A DNA stretch of 64,000 nt from Paenibacillus tyrphae (GTDB lineage Bacteria > Bacillota > Bacilli > Paenibacillales > NBRC-103111). This document shows, piece by piece, positions 34,210 through 42,454 of this stretch. The notes beneath the pieces are model-generated. The model had not been told where the DNA came from, made no database searches, and saw only the letters and a program-made list of their open reading frames with translations. The position numbers were made by a program, and so were the translations under genes. Numbering within the stretch: the stretch's first letter is position 1; each line of letters starts with the position of its first letter. The stretch spans positions 43,280-107,279 of the forward strand of contig NZ_BSDJ01000025.1 in assembly GCF_027925525.1 (NCBI RefSeq), read 5' to 3'.

Positions 34210-35361
34210 TCACCGCCCGTCGTAAAACGTCAGCCACCGCTCCGCCATTCGCTCCCATGTAAATAGCCGCTGTACCCGCTCCACGCTTTGTTCCCCCATG
34301 CGGCAGGCTTTGCCCTCGTTTTGCAGCAGGGAAATGACCGCCGGCGCAAGGCCGCTCTCCAGGACGTCCGGCTCTACGGTCAGTCCGGTGACGCCCTCCT
34401 CCACAATTTCCGGCATTCCTCCGGCACGGGTGGCGACAACCGGGACGCCCGCGGCCATCGCTTCCACGTTGACGAGACCGAACGCCTCGCGGCGGACGGA
34501 CGGAACGACGAGGACATCGGCCAAGCGAAACCAATCGTCCACTTCGCCGTGTGGAACATACGGAACGAAGCGTACATGGTTGCTCAACGGCGCACTCGTC
34601 CTCTGAAGCCGCCTCACGTAGGAGGTAAGCCGTCTCGAACCGTAAAAGGCTCCCCCCACCACAAGCAGCAGCGCTTCCGGCACCTTGCCCACAATTTCGG
34701 GCATCGCCGCCAGCAAATGGTGCACACCCTTGGTCGGAATCAGGCGGCCGACGTACAGAATGATTTTTCGGCCCTGCAGGCCGAGTCTGTGGAGCAGCGC
34801 CTCCCGCTTGACTGCCCCTTCCGGAGACCATCGGGAAATAAAACGGTCCGGATCGACCCCGAGATGATTCACGATAATTTTGGCTTGGACACGCGGGTCT
34901 CTGCGCACCATTTCGTCCTTCAGATAGTGGCTGTTCACCACGATCCGGTCCACCGCAGCGAGACAACGCCGCAGCTCGGGCCGCCGGATATGTGGCTTGG
35001 AGACGAACGTAACGGAATGCAGCGACAGCCACACCTGTGCTCCCGGATGCCTTCGCTTGAGAAACCGGGCGAAGCGCGGGCGGTTCTCCACCTGAATGAC
35101 CCTCGGCCGCAGCTTTCTCAGCTTGCGGCTGACACCCTCCACATAGCGGCGGGGCGAAGCGGCGGGCACGCGCTCGTAGAGGACACCTTCGCGAATTTCG
35201 GTCCGGCGAAGCGTCCGACCCCGCCGCCCGATCACCGCCAGTCGAACGTGCTTCTGCAAGCGGCGGACGATTTGTTCCACGACCAATTCGACGGAGCTGC
35301 TGTTGCCCGAAGGAATGACGAACGAACCCGGCGTCACGAAGACGACATCATGCTCTTTCAT
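34210..35361 (-). CDS. Glycosyltransferase family 4, CotSA-like
   Basis: Retaining GT-B glycosyltransferase of 383 residues. The opening VVFVTPGSFVIPSGNSSSVE is close to what I recall of B. subtilis CotSA (377 residues). The donor half has KIILYVGRLIPTKGVHHLLA and the EX7E box REAFGLVNVEAMAAGVPVVA. CotSA is a spore-coat protein; the family adds sugars from nucleotide donors. The gene lies upstream of the giant repeat protein on the same strand with 184 bp between, so it may modify that protein or another coat component. It is divergent from the aminopeptidase gene. Confidence 0.8.
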   Translation of the reverse strand: MKEHDVVFVTPGSFVIPSGNSSSVELVVEQIVRRLQKHVRLAVIGRRGRTLRRTEIREGVLYERVPAASPRRYVEGVSRKLRKLRPRVIQVENRPRFARFLKRRHPGAQVWLSLHSVTFVSKPHIRRPELRRCLAAVDRIVVNSHYLKDEMVRRDPRVQAKIIVNHLGVDPDRFISRWSPEGAVKREALLHRLGLQGRKIILYVGRLIPTKGVHHLLAAMPEIVGKVPEALLLVVGGAFYGSRRLTSYVRRLQRTSAPLSNHVRFVPYVPHGEVDDWFRLADVLVVPSVRREAFGLVNVEAMAAGVPVVATRAGGMPEIVEEGVTGLTVEPDVLESGLAPAVISLLQNEGKACRMGEQSVERVQRLFTWERMAERWLTFYDGR

Positions 35362-35523
35362 GGAGCAGCCACCCCGCGATCTTTTTGTCAGTATATTCTT
35401 GGCGCAGCGGATATGGATAGGCTATCGTTGTCCGGGACGCAGTTTGGGCCGTTTGAATTTTGCCATGCAGGGCGTCATAATAAAAGAACGAACTTGCGAA
35501 TATCCCGAAAGGAAGTGCAGACC

Positions 35524-36756
35524 GTGAGCCGATTAGAAACGTATATCGAACATTACGCGGAGCTCGCCGTAAAGGTGGGAATCAACGTGCAGCAGGGGCA
35601 GACGCTTATGGTAACCTCGCCCGTATCGGCTGCGGATTTCGTCCGCATCGTCGCCCGCAAAGCGTACGAGGCCGGAGCGAAGCACGTCTATGTCGAATGG
35701 GACGACGATGAGCTGAAACGGCTGAAGTACGAGCAGGCCCCCGACGAAGCGTTCCATGAATATCCGCAATGGAAAGCCGACGGCTTCCGTCAATTAGCGG
35801 AAGAAGGAGCGGCGTTCCTGCAGGTCTACTCCCCCACGCCCGATCTGCTCAAACAGGCGAAGCCCGAGCGGATCGCCGCGGCGAGCAAAGCGTACGGCAC
35901 CGCCATGCTGGAATACCGCCGCATGATGCAGGCCGGCCGAATCAGTTGGACGATCGTATCCGTCCCCTCGGCCGCTTGGGCGGCCAAAGTGTTCCCGGAG
36001 GCAAACGAAGAAGAGGCGGTTCGTGCGCTGTGGGAACGAATCGTGCAAGCGGCAAGAGCCGACCGGGACCAGCCTGTGGAAGCTTGGCAGGAGCATCTGG
36101 CGGAGCTTCGCTCGAAGGTGGAGCGAATGAATGCGAAGAGGTACGCCCGGCTGATCTATCTTGCGCCGGGGACGGAACTGAATGTGGAGCTGCCCCCGGC
36201 GCACCAGTGGGTCGCAGGCGGTATGCATAACGCCAAAGGCGTATTTTTCGTGCCGAATATTCCAACAGAGGAAATGTTCACGCTTCCGCGCGCCGACGGT
36301 GTCAACGGAACCGTGCGTAGCTCGATGCCGCTGAACTGGAACGGAGCGCTGATCGACGGCTTCAGCTTGACGTTCGAGAACGGGAAGGTCACGAAGTGTA
36401 CGGCGGAGCAAGGACAAGAGGCGCTGCAGCGGCTCATCGCAACCGACGAGGGCGCGGCCCGGCTCGGCGAAGTGGCGCTCGTGCCGCAAAATTCGCCGAT
36501 TGCCGAGATGAACGTGCTGTTCTACAATACGGGGCTTGACGAGAACGCCTCCTGCCATCTGGCGTTAGGCAACGCGTATCCGCTATGTCTGGAAGGCGGC
36601 ACCGCCATGACCCGGGAGCAGTTGGCGCAGCACGGAGCCAACCACAGTTTGGTACACGTCGACTTTATGATCGGGTCGGACGAGCTCGATATCGACGGAG
36701 AGCTGCCGGACGGGACAGTGGAGCCGGTATTCCGGCGGGGCTGCTGGGCGGATTAA
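35524..36756 (+). CDS. M29-family aminopeptidase (AmpS/aminopeptidase T type)
   Basis: Cytoplasmic metallo-aminopeptidase of 410 residues, the normal length of the family (B. subtilis AmpS). The C-terminal metal site is present: PTEEMFTLPRADGVNG, CHLALGNAYPLCLEGG and LVHVDFMIGS (the H-x-D). The start is GTG 35524 behind AAAGGAAG. The frame is open to 34288, but that extension is antisense to the glycosyltransferase gene and is not coding. The stop overlaps the convergent tag gene by four bases. Confidence 0.9.
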   Translation: MSRLETYIEHYAELAVKVGINVQQGQTLMVTSPVSAADFVRIVARKAYEAGAKHVYVEWDDDELKRLKYEQAPDEAFHEYPQWKADGFRQLAEEGAAFLQVYSPTPDLLKQAKPERIAAASKAYGTAMLEYRRMMQAGRISWTIVSVPSAAWAAKVFPEANEEEAVRALWERIVQAARADRDQPVEAWQEHLAELRSKVERMNAKRYARLIYLAPGTELNVELPPAHQWVAGGMHNAKGVFFVPNIPTEEMFTLPRADGVNGTVRSSMPLNWNGALIDGFSLTFENGKVTKCTAEQGQEALQRLIATDEGAARLGEVALVPQNSPIAEMNVLFYNTGLDENASCHLALGNAYPLCLEGGTAMTREQLAQHGANHSLVHVDFMIGSDELDIDGELPDGTVEPVFRRGCWAD

Positions 36757-37331
36757 TCCGCCCGGGCTCCGGAAAGCTCCGCAAACCGGAAGCAATCGAC
36801 CGTATGGTCCATCACCATGCCGGTCGCCTGCATAAACGCATAGCAGATCGTCGAGCCGACAAAGGTGAAGCCGCGCTTCTTCAGCGCCTTGCTCATCGCA
36901 TCCGATTCCGGTGTGATGGCCGGCACGTCCTTCAGGCTCTGCCAGCGGTTGCGAATCGTATCCCCGCCGACGAACTGCCAAATGTAGCGGTCGAAGCTGC
37001 CGAATTCTTCCTGCACCGCGAGAAAAGCCTTCGCGTTCGTCACGGCGGCACGCATTTTGAGCCGGTTGCGGATCAGGCCCGGATCGCCAAGCAGCTCGTC
37101 CAATTTAGCATCGTCGTAAGCGGCTACTGCCTTGGGATCGAAACCGTCGAACGCCTCGCGGTACCGGTCTCTTTTTTTGAGTACCGTATACCAGCTCAGC
37201 CCTGCCTGCGCCCCTTCCAGGATCAGCATCTCGAACAGCTTCCGGTCGTCATGAACGGGAACTCCCCATTCCTTATCGTGATAGTCGATATATAAAGGAT
37301 CTTCGTTACACCAGCCACAGCGGCATTCCAT
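36753..37331 (-). CDS. tag: DNA-3-methyladenine glycosylase I
   Basis: Base-excision enzyme that removes 3-methyladenine from alkylated DNA. 192 residues with the family opening CGWCNEDPLYIDYHDKEWG, the central FEMLILEGAQAGLSWYTVL and the ending FVGSTICYAFMQATGMVMDH. The zinc ligands known from E. coli Tag (an N-terminal Cys, the His of YHDKEWG, and the C-terminal His and Cys of MDHTVDCF) are all present. It stands alone and converges on the aminopeptidase gene. Confidence 0.95.
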   Translation of the reverse strand: MECRCGWCNEDPLYIDYHDKEWGVPVHDDRKLFEMLILEGAQAGLSWYTVLKKRDRYREAFDGFDPKAVAAYDDAKLDELLGDPGLIRNRLKMRAAVTNAKAFLAVQEEFGSFDRYIWQFVGGDTIRNRWQSLKDVPAITPESDAMSKALKKRGFTFVGSTICYAFMQATGMVMDHTVDCFRFAELSGARAD

Positions 37332-37543
37332 AGGAAGCCTCCTCTCCTTTTTTCCCTACTATACCACATTATTGCGACACCTTTTGTCATCGTTTTACAT
37401 TTCGACGGATTGAAATCTTTTCGATGCCGGCACGTATCAAGTATAATATTGGATATTACGCGACGCACAGACGCTTCGCACACGACATATCCGAACCCGG
37501 CGCAGTCAAGCCGAACCATTCCAAACATCAGGCGGGTAGTTCT

Positions 37544-38311
37544 ATGAATCATTCATTTACGGTATACGAGCAGCAGATCCGGAAGCAGCTGATCGGGTGG
37601 GAGAAGGAGCTGCTCAAGCCGCCCGGCATGCTCGAAAAAACGTCCAGAGCGCTGCAAACGCGAATCAATCAAGCCATACCCGAGAAAGTGCATACCGCCA
37701 TTACCGCAGCGGTCAAAGGCATTGTTCAGACAGCGCTGTTCAGTCTGGACTATATTCCGAAAAGCGAACCGCTCCAAGGCATGACCTTGGCGTCGCGCGA
37801 CCACAAAGCCGAGGAACTGATCGGCTTTTACAAAAAACTGGCAGCGGCGGAAGGCGCGGGTACGGGGGCCGGAGGAATTTTTCTCGGGCTCGCCGATTTT
37901 CCGATCCTGATCGGCATCAAGATGAAGTTCTTGTTCGAGCTCGCCCACATTTATGGGCATTCCACGCTCGATTATCGCGAACGTTTGTACATTTTGCATG
38001 TATTTCAGGTGGCTTTCTCCAGCCAGAACAAAAAGCCCGAGCTGTACCGAGCCGTCGTGAATTGGCCGCAAACCGTCAAAACGCTGCCTCCCGAGGACTC
38101 GTACGCTCAGCACATCGATTGGAGGCAGCTGCAGCAGGAATACCGCGATACGATCGATTTCCGCAAAATGCTGCAGCTTGTCCCGGGAATCGGCGCCGTC
38201 GTCGGGGCATGGGCCAACTACGGCCTGCTTGAGGAGCTGGGGCAGGCCGGCATGAACTGCTACCGCCAGCGCTGGCTGGATGAGGCGGAGGAGAAAAGCG
38301 AGACAACTTAA
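37544..38311 (+). CDS. EcsC family protein
   Basis: 255 residues from ATG 37544; the open frame extends to 37424 but the preceding part has no ribosome site and unlikely composition. The EcsC family is recognised by the helical opening (VYEQQIRKQLIGWEKELLK), AEELIGFYKKLAAAEGAGTG, a glycine-rich hydrophobic LADFPILIGIKMKFLFELA and the closing LVPGIGAVVGAWANYGLL. B. subtilis EcsC sits with the EcsAB transporter; here no transporter is near. Exact function unknown, probably membrane-associated. Confidence 0.85.
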   Translation: MNHSFTVYEQQIRKQLIGWEKELLKPPGMLEKTSRALQTRINQAIPEKVHTAITAAVKGIVQTALFSLDYIPKSEPLQGMTLASRDHKAEELIGFYKKLAAAEGAGTGAGGIFLGLADFPILIGIKMKFLFELAHIYGHSTLDYRERLYILHVFQVAFSSQNKKPELYRAVVNWPQTVKTLPPEDSYAQHIDWRQLQQEYRDTIDFRKMLQLVPGIGAVVGAWANYGLLEELGQAGMNCYRQRWLDEAEEKSETT

Positions 38312-38334
38312 GTCGAGGGAGAGGAACCGTAACC

Positions 38335-38699
38335 ATGAAAATCAGCAAAGCGAATGCACCGCATTATAATTGGGGCGACCAGTGCGACGGCTGGCATCTT
38401 GTTCGGCAGCCCGAACTGAGCGTTATTCACGAGCGGATGCCCCCGCATACAGCCGAGGTCCGGCATTACCATAAGCAGGCGCGCCAATTGTTTTCGTGCT
38501 GACGGGAACGGCCGAGCTGGAGGTGGACGGCGAGCTCCATACCCTCGGTCCGCAGGAAGGCTGTGAGGTGCCGCCGGGTGTCCCGCATCAAATGAAGAAC
38601 GTTTCCTCCGGGGACGTCGAGTTTCTTGTCGTCTCGCACCCGCAGACCCGGGGAGACCGGGTGGAAGCGCCGCCCTTGGGGGAGCCGAAGCGGGACTAG
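38335..38699 (+). pseudogene. Cupin-domain protein gene, frameshifted at a T4 run
   Basis: The ATG at 38335 (GGGAGAGGA upstream) begins a standard small cupin: NWGDQCDGWHL, SVIHERMPPHTAEVRHYHKQ (cupin motif 1 with its histidines). In frame it stops at about 38504. The other frame continues from about 38492 with FVLTGTAELEVDGEL, EVPPGVPHQM (motif 2) and FLVVSHPQTRGDR to the stop at 38699. One more T in the TTTT at 38490-38493 would give an intact protein of about 121 residues. Either a recent mutation or a sequencing error. Confidence 0.8.
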
Positions 38700-38787
38700 C
38701 CCACGACCCACTCTGCGCTTCCTCGTATCACTGCCGGAGGCGCCGGAATACACTATACGACCGATTCCAAAGTTAGGAGTATGTCGT

Positions 38788-39552
38788 ATGACCATCGCTT
38801 CCAACCGGGCTATCCAGTTGGCCGCTATCGTATATCAGGCCATCCGGCAGTATAACAATAACGGAAAGTTCGAGCTGCCCCCCGGATATAAGCTGGCCGC
38901 CGTGCTGGACAAAAAGAAGTTTCCATACCTCGGATTCATTCTCGAGTCCAGACAATCGATCGTCATCGCGCTCCGGGGCACGGCGGCTGCATCCGATTTG
39001 AAGAAGGATTTGCAGTTCGATCAAATTCCGTTCCCTTTTGTCCGCAATGCAGGATTAACGCATCGCGGTTTTACTGAGCTGTACGCATCCGCGCTCCGCA
39101 AGCCGATTATGAGCTATTTGAACAAAGCTTCCCCTCATAAAAGACTGTATCTAGCCGGCCACAGCATCGGCGGCTCGCTAGTTACGCTCTGCGCGCTCGA
39201 CCTCGTCTTTCACACTCCCTTCAAACAGCCCGTAGTCTACACGTTCGGAGCCCCGAAGGTCGGGAACCCTGATTTTGTCCGTCGGTTTAACCGCCGAATT
39301 CACCACAGCACCCACATTGCCAACCGGTATGATCTCGTGCCACTGCTGCCGCCCTCCTTCGACAAAACCGTATACCGGCATGTCCGGTACCGCTACGTGA
39401 TCCGCTTCCAAAACAAAGGCCTGCTGGGAAGCCATTCGATCAAAAGCTATTACAAAGAGCTCGTGCGCCGACGCGCAGGCCGCAGCCGTCCATACTATAG
39501 CGGCAGTCTGAAAGGCCTTCTGCCCGTCCCTTCCGTCCCCTCGGCCCACTAA
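38788..39552 (+). CDS. Lipase, class 3 family (alpha/beta hydrolase)
   Basis: 254 residues from ATG 38788 (TAGGAG eight bases before). The nucleophile elbow is LAGHSIGGSLVTL with catalytic S126; the acid lies in HIANRYDLVPLLPPS and a His in LLGSHSIKSYY. The oxyanion region is IVIALRGTAAASDLKKDL. This is the Lipase_3 plan of fungal triacylglycerol lipases and many uncharacterised bacterial esterases. No signal peptide is obvious, so it may be intracellular or surface-bound by its basic C-terminus. It follows the broken cupin gene at 88 bp. Confidence 0.85.
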   Translation: MTIASNRAIQLAAIVYQAIRQYNNNGKFELPPGYKLAAVLDKKKFPYLGFILESRQSIVIALRGTAAASDLKKDLQFDQIPFPFVRNAGLTHRGFTELYASALRKPIMSYLNKASPHKRLYLAGHSIGGSLVTLCALDLVFHTPFKQPVVYTFGAPKVGNPDFVRRFNRRIHHSTHIANRYDLVPLLPPSFDKTVYRHVRYRYVIRFQNKGLLGSHSIKSYYKELVRRRAGRSRPYYSGSLKGLLPVPSVPSAH

Positions 39553-39698
39553 TTTTCGGCATCCTGCCAAGGAGCGATCTCAAGCCCGATATCCGATGTT
39601 CCCGTAAACGCAAGCACGTCGGCCACCTCCGACAAGCACAGACCGGCTAGCAGCCCAACTCCAAGGAAAAAAGCAAAGCCTACTGGCTTAGCTTAGTG

Positions 39699-39964
39699 TG
39701 TTGATAAAGTCGTTTTTAAATAGAATAGAGAAACATACGGAGGCGGGGTATCTACTGGAGGAGCGATAGCGTTCGCCTTTGTCTGTGGGAAATGTCCGCT
39801 GATAAGCGGCTTCCAATCAAAGTTTCCCGAGGACCCGGGGTCCCCGCAAAGTACTCGGACTAAGCATCCCTGATTCAACTTCACTTTGTGGGGTGGCGCA
39901 GCGACCGGAAGTAGATACCTCGCCCCCTCGTAAACTCTATTCCTCATTCACACTTTCTCAACAA
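39699..39964. mobile_element. MITE-like element, copy 1 (266 bp)
   Basis: Ends TGTTGATAAAGT and ACTTTCTCAACA are imperfect terminal inverted repeats; inside them GGGGTATCTACTGG and CGGAAGTAGATACC form a second inverted pair around GAGCGATAGCGTTCGCCTTT. Compared with copy 2 it carries about 60 extra bp in the middle (around 39825-39895). The rest of the gap 39553-40067 shows only the promoter described next. Confidence 0.75.
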
Positions 39965-39997
39965 ACTCAAGGCCCTAACCACCTTCACTCTTTTTAC

Positions 39998-40036
39998 TTG
40001 ACAATCATCTTAAAAAATATTATCTTAAATTTAAGA
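39998..40036 (+). promoter_or_regulatory. Promoter with MarR-type operator before the nitroreductase gene
   Basis: TTGACA (39998-40003), 17 bp, TATCTT (40021-40026). The -10 is overlapped by a perfect 14-bp palindrome TCTTAAATTTAAGA (40023-40036). The TATCT-N-AGA frame resembles the MhqR box known in B. subtilis. A repressor bound here would block the polymerase. Confidence 0.75.
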
Positions 40037-40067
40037 CAAAACAGTAACTATCGACGGAGGTCCTCCT

Positions 40068-40694
40068 ATGAACGACTTTACAGCCCTGCTAAAATCGCGA
40101 AGATCGGCAACCAAATTCATCCCGAATACAGACATTCCGGACAAAGAGCTTGAAGAGATGTTCGGGCTGGTCAAATTCGCCCCTTCCGCTTTCAACTTGC
40201 AGCACGCGCATTACGTCGTCGTCAAAGACCCGGAGTTAAAAACGAAAGTGCACGAAGCTGCGAGCAAGCAATACAAAGTGCTGACGGCTTCCGCGGCCAT
40301 TCTGGTGCTGGGCGATACGGAAGCGTACAAAGACGCGGCGAAAATCAACGAAGGCTTCCTCCATCTCGGCGTGATGAGCAAGCAGGAATATGACCAAACG
40401 GTCGAATACATCAATGCTTTCTATGAAAACCGGGGCGAAACGTTCAAGCGCGAAGAAGCGATCCGCAACGCCAGCTTATCGGCCATGCTGTTCATGCTGA
40501 TCGCCAAAGACCGCGGCTGGGATACGTGCCCGATGATCGGCTTCGATCCGGATGCGATGCGCGCAGTCCTGAACATTCCGGACCGTTACGTGCCCGCTAT
40601 GTTGATTACGATCGGCAAAGAGGATGTGTCGGGACAACGTCCGCGCGGCTACCGCAAGCCGACCGGGGAATTTGTCACCTACAACCAATTTTAA
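40068..40694 (+). CDS. Nitroreductase-family protein, MhqN-like
   Basis: FMN-dependent NAD(P)H oxidoreductase of 208 residues: RRSATKFIPNTDIP near the N-terminus, FAPSAFNLQHAHYVVV (FMN/substrate loop), NASLSAMLFMLIAKDRGWDT and the ending YRKPTGEFVTYNQF. Length and text fit B. subtilis MhqN, one of the genes induced by quinones and other electrophiles. It is followed by a MarR-type regulator gene and a pirin gene, the kind of set expected for a quinone/electrophile response. The ribosome site is GGAGGTCC. Confidence 0.85.
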   Translation: MNDFTALLKSRRSATKFIPNTDIPDKELEEMFGLVKFAPSAFNLQHAHYVVVKDPELKTKVHEAASKQYKVLTASAAILVLGDTEAYKDAAKINEGFLHLGVMSKQEYDQTVEYINAFYENRGETFKREEAIRNASLSAMLFMLIAKDRGWDTCPMIGFDPDAMRAVLNIPDRYVPAMLITIGKEDVSGQRPRGYRKPTGEFVTYNQF

Positions 40695-40785
40695 AATTTA
40701 ATCTACTTCAGGAATGTATTGCCGCTTAGGAATGAGGAATACTGATTGCAGACTCATCGTGCGGCAGCGAAAGGAGTTGCGAACG

Positions 40786-41235
40786 TTGAACACAGAAAAC
40801 AACCGGGACGAATCGCTGCATTTGTTCATTGTGCTTTCCCGGGCGTGCGAATGGGTCACGGCTCACGCCCACCGGGATATACGCCGGTACGGCTTGAATC
40901 CGACCGAATATGCGGTGCTGGAGCTGCTGTATCATAAGGGCTCCCAGCCTTTGCAGCAGATCGGCGGCAAAATTTTGATGACCAGCGGCAACATCACCTA
41001 TGTCGTAGACAAGCTGGAGCAAAAAGGGCTTGTTGTACGAAAGCCGTGCCCGGAAGACCGCCGGGTCAGCTTCGCGGAAATTACGGAGAAAGGCACGGCA
41101 TTTCTGGACGAAGCGTTCCCGCAGCACCGCAAAGCGATCGAAGCCGCGGTCGCCGGCTTGACCGCCGAGGAGAAGCGCCAGGCGATCGGCCTGCTGAAGA
41201 AGCTCGGGGTCGCGGCGCAGGAAAGCTTCAAATAG
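40786..41235 (+). CDS. MarR-family regulator, MhqR-like
   Basis: 149 residues from TTG 40786 behind AAAGGAG. It has the MarR winged helix: NPTEYAVLELLYHKGSQPLQ, MTSGNITYVVDKLEQKGLV and the wing CPEDRRVSFAEITEKG. The length is that of B. subtilis MhqR (about 145). It is transcribed with the nitroreductase gene and is the most likely ligand of the palindrome at 40023-40036. No pair of redox cysteines as in OhrR is seen. Confidence 0.88.
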   Translation: MNTENNRDESLHLFIVLSRACEWVTAHAHRDIRRYGLNPTEYAVLELLYHKGSQPLQQIGGKILMTSGNITYVVDKLEQKGLVVRKPCPEDRRVSFAEITEKGTAFLDEAFPQHRKAIEAAVAGLTAEEKRQAIGLLKKLGVAAQESFK

Positions 41236-41323
41236 CGGGTCGCCTCCGGCGGACCCGCAGCTCATATCTTAATATTGAGATTTTTTCCAAAACCAAACTA
41301 TGCTTCTTTAGGAGGTTATTTTG

Positions 41324-42100
41324 ATGCAAATCATGATCTATCCCCCCACGATGCAAGGAACCGGAGCCTTTGACGGAGGCCGGATTACGGAACAGAAGCC
41401 GATCGGATTTCCCGGCGAACGGTCGGTGGTTAAGCGGGTCGGTCCGCTGTTTTATTGGGCGTGGGCTTTCGCCGCGGAGGAAGGCTATATCGGGTCTCAT
41501 CCTCATCAAGCGTTCGAGATCATCACGTATGTTCTTGCCGGCAAAGCGGAGCATGGCGACTCGCTCGGCACGCGAAGCGTCGTCGGCCCCGGAGGCGCGC
41601 AGGTGATGCAGACCGGATCGGGCGTATCCCACGAAGAGCGGTTTATCGGTCCGGATATGGAAGGCTTCCAAATCTGGTTCGAGCCGGAGCTGAATGAAGC
41701 GTTGAAACGGAAGCCGACTTATCGTCAGTTCGACCATGAGGCGTTTCCGGAGGAAGTCGGAAACGGGTTCGTACGCAAAACAGTCATCGGCGACGGATCG
41801 CCAGTCGAGCTGGTCGCAGACGCCAAAATGTGGGATTTGACGCTGGAGCCCGGTGCCGTCTACCGGCACATCATTCCGGCAGGCCGTACGTTAACGGCGC
41901 TCGCCGTCCGCGGACACGGAGCCTGGACGAACGCTTCGGCCGAAGACGCGGTCACTCCGTTCCGGCACAAAGATTTCATGCTGCTCGGAGCAGCCGCGGA
42001 CACGAACGTCTCGCTTCAAGCCGCGGACGGCGAAACGCTGCGGATCATGCTGCTCGAGGTTCCTACCACCGTCGATTACCCGCTTTACCCGAAACGTTAA
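41324..42100 (+). CDS. Pirin-family protein
   Basis: Bicupin of 258 residues; ATG 41324 follows GGAGG. Metal site residues are in SHPHQAFEIITYVLAG and GVSHEERFIGPDMEGFQIWF. Bacterial pirins can act as quercetin dioxygenases or redox sensors. Placement behind the MhqN/MhqR pair suggests a role in handling quinones or aromatic electrophiles, which is inference. Two GC-rich hairpins follow. Confidence 0.9.
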   Translation: MQIMIYPPTMQGTGAFDGGRITEQKPIGFPGERSVVKRVGPLFYWAWAFAAEEGYIGSHPHQAFEIITYVLAGKAEHGDSLGTRSVVGPGGAQVMQTGSGVSHEERFIGPDMEGFQIWFEPELNEALKRKPTYRQFDHEAFPEEVGNGFVRKTVIGDGSPVELVADAKMWDLTLEPGAVYRHIIPAGRTLTALAVRGHGAWTNASAEDAVTPFRHKDFMLLGAAADTNVSLQAADGETLRIMLLEVPTTVDYPLYPKR

Positions 42101-42111
42101 CCATAAGCTGA

Positions 42112-42133
42112 GCCCCGCGGATAACTGCGGGGC
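42112..42133 (+). terminator. Hairpin after pirin gene, left of the MITE copy
   Basis: GCCCCGC, an 8-base loop, GCGGGGC. It has no T run because the MITE-like copy 2 starts six bases later. Its sequence is closely related to the complete terminator at 42348 on the other side of the element. Confidence 0.6.
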
Positions 42134-42138
42134 AGGCT

Positions 42139-42343
42139 GTTGAGAAAGTGGGGTTTTACGAAAAAAGAGATGTATACGTAGGTGGGGTATCTACTGGAGA
42201 AGCGATAGCGTTCGCCTTTGTCTGCGGGAAATACCCGCTATTAAGCGGCTTCAATCAAAATTTCCCGCTGACAACAGCGATCGGAAGTAGATACCCCACC
42301 CTCTCGTACACCTCTATTACCTCAATTCACCACTTTCTCAACA
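42139..42343. mobile_element. MITE-like element, copy 2 (205 bp)
   Basis: Ends TGTTGAGAAAGTG and CACTTTCTCAACA are perfect 13-bp terminal inverted repeats. The inner pair GGGGTATCTACT / AGTAGATACCCC is also perfect, and the full ends pair imperfectly over about 55 bp. No ORF for a transposase. It sits between two related terminator hairpins, as if it had jumped into or next to the pirin gene terminator. Confidence 0.82.
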
Positions 42344-42347
42344 AGCT

Positions 42348-42375
42348 CCCCCGCGGATTAACCGCGGGGCTTTTT
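42348..42375 (+). terminator. Rho-independent terminator right of the MITE copy
   Basis: CCCCGCGG, a 5-base loop, CCGCGGGG, then CTTTTTGC. Probably the original or re-formed pirin gene terminator. Confidence 0.8.
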
Positions 42376-42454
42376 GCGCAAAAAAAGGGCCTCCGCCGGC
42401 CCATGGCCCGTTCGGAGGCAAAAGAGAGAAAATGGAGGAATAGAGTATCGAATA

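Noticed and set aside
34288..35523. N-terminal extension of the M29 aminopeptidase to 822 residues
   Set aside because: It is antisense to the glycosyltransferase gene, and the remaining 410 residues from GTG 35524 match the family length.
39693..40153. Short frames inside MITE copy 1 and its flank
   Set aside because: They follow the inverted repeats, have no starts of quality and no resemblance to a transposase.
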